A DNA stretch of 8,618 bases from Sporomusaceae bacterium (lineage in GTDB: Bacteria > Bacillota > Negativicutes > DSM-13327): NCBI GenBank assembly GCA_027492445.1, contig JAPUES010000196.1, positions 1 through 8,618 of the forward strand, given 5' to 3'. Under the pieces are notes generated by a model. It worked only from the letters and a program-made list of their open reading frames with translations, did not search any database and was not told the DNA's origin. Positions within the stretch are counted from its first letter, which is position 1; each line of letters begins with the position of its first letter. Shown here piece after piece: positions 6,886-8,618 of the stretch. The position numbers and the translations under genes were made by a program.

Positions 6886-6915
6886 AAAACAGACTAGTGT
6901 TTTCTAGTCTGTTTT
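6886..6915 (-). terminator. Rho-independent terminator overlapping the ygiQ stop codon
   Basis: On the minus strand AAAACAGACTAG (6915-6904) pairs perfectly with CTAGTCTGTTTT (6897-6886) around a 6-base loop. The stem is 12 bp and ends in a T4 run. The last six sense codons and the TAG stop of the ygiQ gene lie within the hairpin, so the terminator is built partly from coding sequence. The opposite strand has a T5 run after the same stem, so it could work in both directions. Confidence 0.8.
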
Positions 6916-8618
6916 TGTGAGTTTTTTAAAGGTTTTTTACTTTGATTAGGCTTATTATTTCTTGTATTTGTACTAGTTTTCCCATTGGTGTTAGTGTTGT
7001 AAGCAGCTCTTTGTGGTGGGCGTATTAAGCATTTTGGACCATGGCCAATCAAGTCTTGGCGATTGCCTTTCATGAGAGCTTCTAATACTAGAGGATAATT
7101 TTTAGGGTCACGATATTGCATTAACGCCCGTTGGATTTTTTTATCATGAATATCTTTAGCAACATAAACTTTTTCCCCAGTAAAGGGGTTCATTTCCGTA
7201 TAATACATACAAGTAGACAGGCTACCTGGTGTAGGAATAAAATCTTGTACCTGTTCTGGACGATAGTTTAAATCACGAATAAATTCCGCTAGTTCAATTG
7301 CTTCTTTTAGACCAGCGCCGGGATGACTAGACATAAAATAAGGAACAAGGTATTGCTCTTTACCTAAGGCTTGATTGACACGTTTGAAAGCTTGGCTAAA
7401 TTTTAAATAAACATGTTTGCCAGACTTACCCATCAAATTTGTAACAGAGGAAGAGATATGTTCTGGAGCAACCTTTAGTTGACCGCTAACATGATGTTCA
7501 CATAGTTCACGTAAAAACTCTTCACTGTTTTTGTCTGCAATTAAATAGTCATAGCGTAAACCAGAGCGGACGAAAACTTTTTTTACACCAGGCAACGCTC
7601 GTAATTTACGCAGTAATGTTAAGTAATCAGTGTGACTGGGGGCTAATTCTTTACAAGGATTTGCGCCTAAGCATTGCCGTCCTTTACAGGTCCCCCGCTC
7701 CTCTTGGTGCTTACAAGATTGAATACGAAAATTTGCAGTTGGCCCACCCACATCATGGATATAGCCTTTAAAGTCAGGCATAGCAATAATTAGTTTTGCT
7801 TCATTAAGGATTGATTCTTGGCTGCGACTTTGAATAATACGTCCTTGATGAGAAACAATAGCGCAAAAAGAACACCCGCCAAAGCAGCCACGATGACTAA
7901 CAATACTGAATTTCACTTCAAGGATTGCCGGGACACCACCCGCTTTCTCATAAGACGGATGATAGGTACGCTGATAGGGAAGATCGTATACTTCATCCAT
8001 TTCTTCGGTGGTAAGTGGCAGAGCAGGAGGATTTTGAATTACAAAAAATTCTCCATGATGCTGAACAAGAATTTTGCCACGTATGGCATCTTGTTCTTGA
8101 TATTGGATGGTAAAAGCCTGGTTAAAGGCCTTTTTATCACTTAGCACCGCATCATAACTAGGGGTCTCAAGATAATCCCACAGGTGATCTAGAGAATCTG
8201 CCTTATAACAAGTACCTTGTACATTGCGGATATCATTCACAGGAAGTCCTTGCTGCAATTGAGTAGCAATTTCTACGATTTGTTTTTCGCCCATACCATA
8301 TATCAAAAGGTCAGCTCGGCTATCAATTAAAAGAGAACGACGTACGGAGTTTGACCAATAATCATAGTGGGCAAAACGTCTAAGGCGTGCTTCAATACCG
8401 CCAACCACCAAAGGAATGTTTTTCCATATTTCACGTATGCGGTTACAATAAACAATTGTTGCTCGATCCGGACGACAGCCTGCTTTTCCCCCTGGTGAAT
8501 AATTGTCTGTACTTCGATATTTCTTAGCAGCCGTAAATTTATTTAACATAGAATCAAGATTACCAGCAGATACTAGTACGCCTAAACGAGGCTTACCTAG
8601 CTTTTTAAAATCAAGTGT
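6894..8618 (-). CDS. YgiQ-family radical SAM protein (N-terminus beyond right edge)
   Basis: Radical SAM protein of the YgiQ / UPF0313 family; the reaction and substrate are not established to my knowledge. The frame stays open to the window edge. The first visible residues (DFKKLGKPRLGVLVSAGNLDSM) match the conserved N-terminal region, so the start lies outside. There are 574 visible residues. The family order follows: VVGGIEARLRRFAHYDYW (about 71-88), DLLIYGMGE (103-111), the SAM cluster motif CX3CX2C at Cys245, Cys249 and Cys252 (GCFGGCSFCAI), then a second cysteine set Cys302, Cys311, Cys316 and Cys322 after the HDVGGPTAN segment. Next come SGLRYDY (352-358), LKVAPEHIS (381-389) and the C-terminal QDFIPTPGSLSTCMYYT and NPFTGEKVYVAKD region. 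The last 35 or so residues are a hydrophilic N/K/T/Q-rich tail with no recognisable fold. A terminator closes the gene, so it is a transcription unit separate from the downstream operon. Confidence 0.95.
   Translation of the reverse strand, partial: TLDFKKLGKPRLGVLVSAGNLDSMLNKFTAAKKYRSTDNYSPGGKAGCRPDRATIVYCNRIREIWKNIPLVVGGIEARLRRFAHYDYWSNSVRRSLLIDSRADLLIYGMGEKQIVEIATQLQQGLPVNDIRNVQGTCYKADSLDHLWDYLETPSYDAVLSDKKAFNQAFTIQYQEQDAIRGKILVQHHGEFFVIQNPPALPLTTEEMDEVYDLPYQRTYHPSYEKAGGVPAILEVKFSIVSHRGCFGGCSFCAIVSHQGRIIQSRSQESILNEAKLIIAMPDFKGYIHDVGGPTANFRIQSCKHQEERGTCKGRQCLGANPCKELAPSHTDYLTLLRKLRALPGVKKVFVRSGLRYDYLIADKNSEEFLRELCEHHVSGQLKVAPEHISSSVTNLMGKSGKHVYLKFSQAFKRVNQALGKEQYLVPYFMSSHPGAGLKEAIELAEFIRDLNYRPEQVQDFIPTPGSLSTCMYYTEMNPFTGEKVYVAKDIHDKKIQRALMQYRDPKNYPLVLEALMKGNRQDLIGHGPKCLIRPPQRAAYNTNTNGKTSTNTRNNKPNQSKKPLKNSQKQTRKH

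Noticed and set aside
6703..6893. Riboswitch or small RNA in the gap before the binding protein gene
   Set aside because: Only 191 AT-rich bases with one small dyad; I see no conserved aptamer core or second terminator that would support a riboswitch or independent RNA gene.
6894..8549. YgiQ protein starting at the Met codon at 8549
   Set aside because: The frame stays open to the window edge, and the 23 upstream codons encode conserved YgiQ sequence (GKPRLGVLVSAGNLDS), so that Met is internal and the gene is cut by the window.

Overview
The window reads as a conserved chromosomal housekeeping region of a low-GC, endospore-former-type Firmicute. Every gene I can support is on the minus strand, so transcription runs from high to low coordinates. 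Strong AGGAGG-type ribosome binding sites, GTG and TTG starts, a Bacillus-type LexA box and the rimO / cinA / recA / recX gene order all fit Firmicutes. The RecA and RimO sequences and the AT-rich coding suggest the Negativicutes (Sporomusa/Pelosinus relatives); that placement is from memory and is an inference. I see no mobile element, phage gene, CRISPR array, tRNA or rRNA.

Layout in the direction of transcription (right to left). A YgiQ-family radical SAM protein enters from the right edge with its N-terminus missing. It ends at 6894, inside a perfect 12-bp terminator hairpin. After a 191-base gap with a possible promoter and a small inverted repeat comes an apparent operon: an exported solute-binding protein (5662-6702), rimO (4300-5637), cinA (3026-4267) and a DEAD-box RNA helicase with a DbpA-type RNA-binding tail (1410-2990). 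The gaps are only 24, 32 and 35 bases. A strong terminator (1366-1393) closes this operon. recA (181-1245) then has its own consensus promoter with a LexA box inside the -35/-10 spacer. recX starts inside the end of recA and runs off the left edge. No stretch longer than 300 bases lacks a gene.

Functional reading. The left part is a DNA-repair unit: RecA is the recombinase and SOS co-protease, RecX its modulator, and the LexA box is the expected switch. The terminator separates this SOS unit from cinA, which in some other Firmicutes is co-transcribed with recA. The middle operon mixes translation and RNA functions (S12 methylthiolation, RNA helicase) with NAD-metabolite repair (CinA) and an orphan periplasmic-type binding protein.

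I did not find a clearly new biological system. The points most worth a second look are the promoter-embedded LexA site with its very short leader, the overlapping and weakly initiated recX, the binding protein with no visible transporter beside two iron-sulfur enzymes, and the helicase inserted between cinA and recA.
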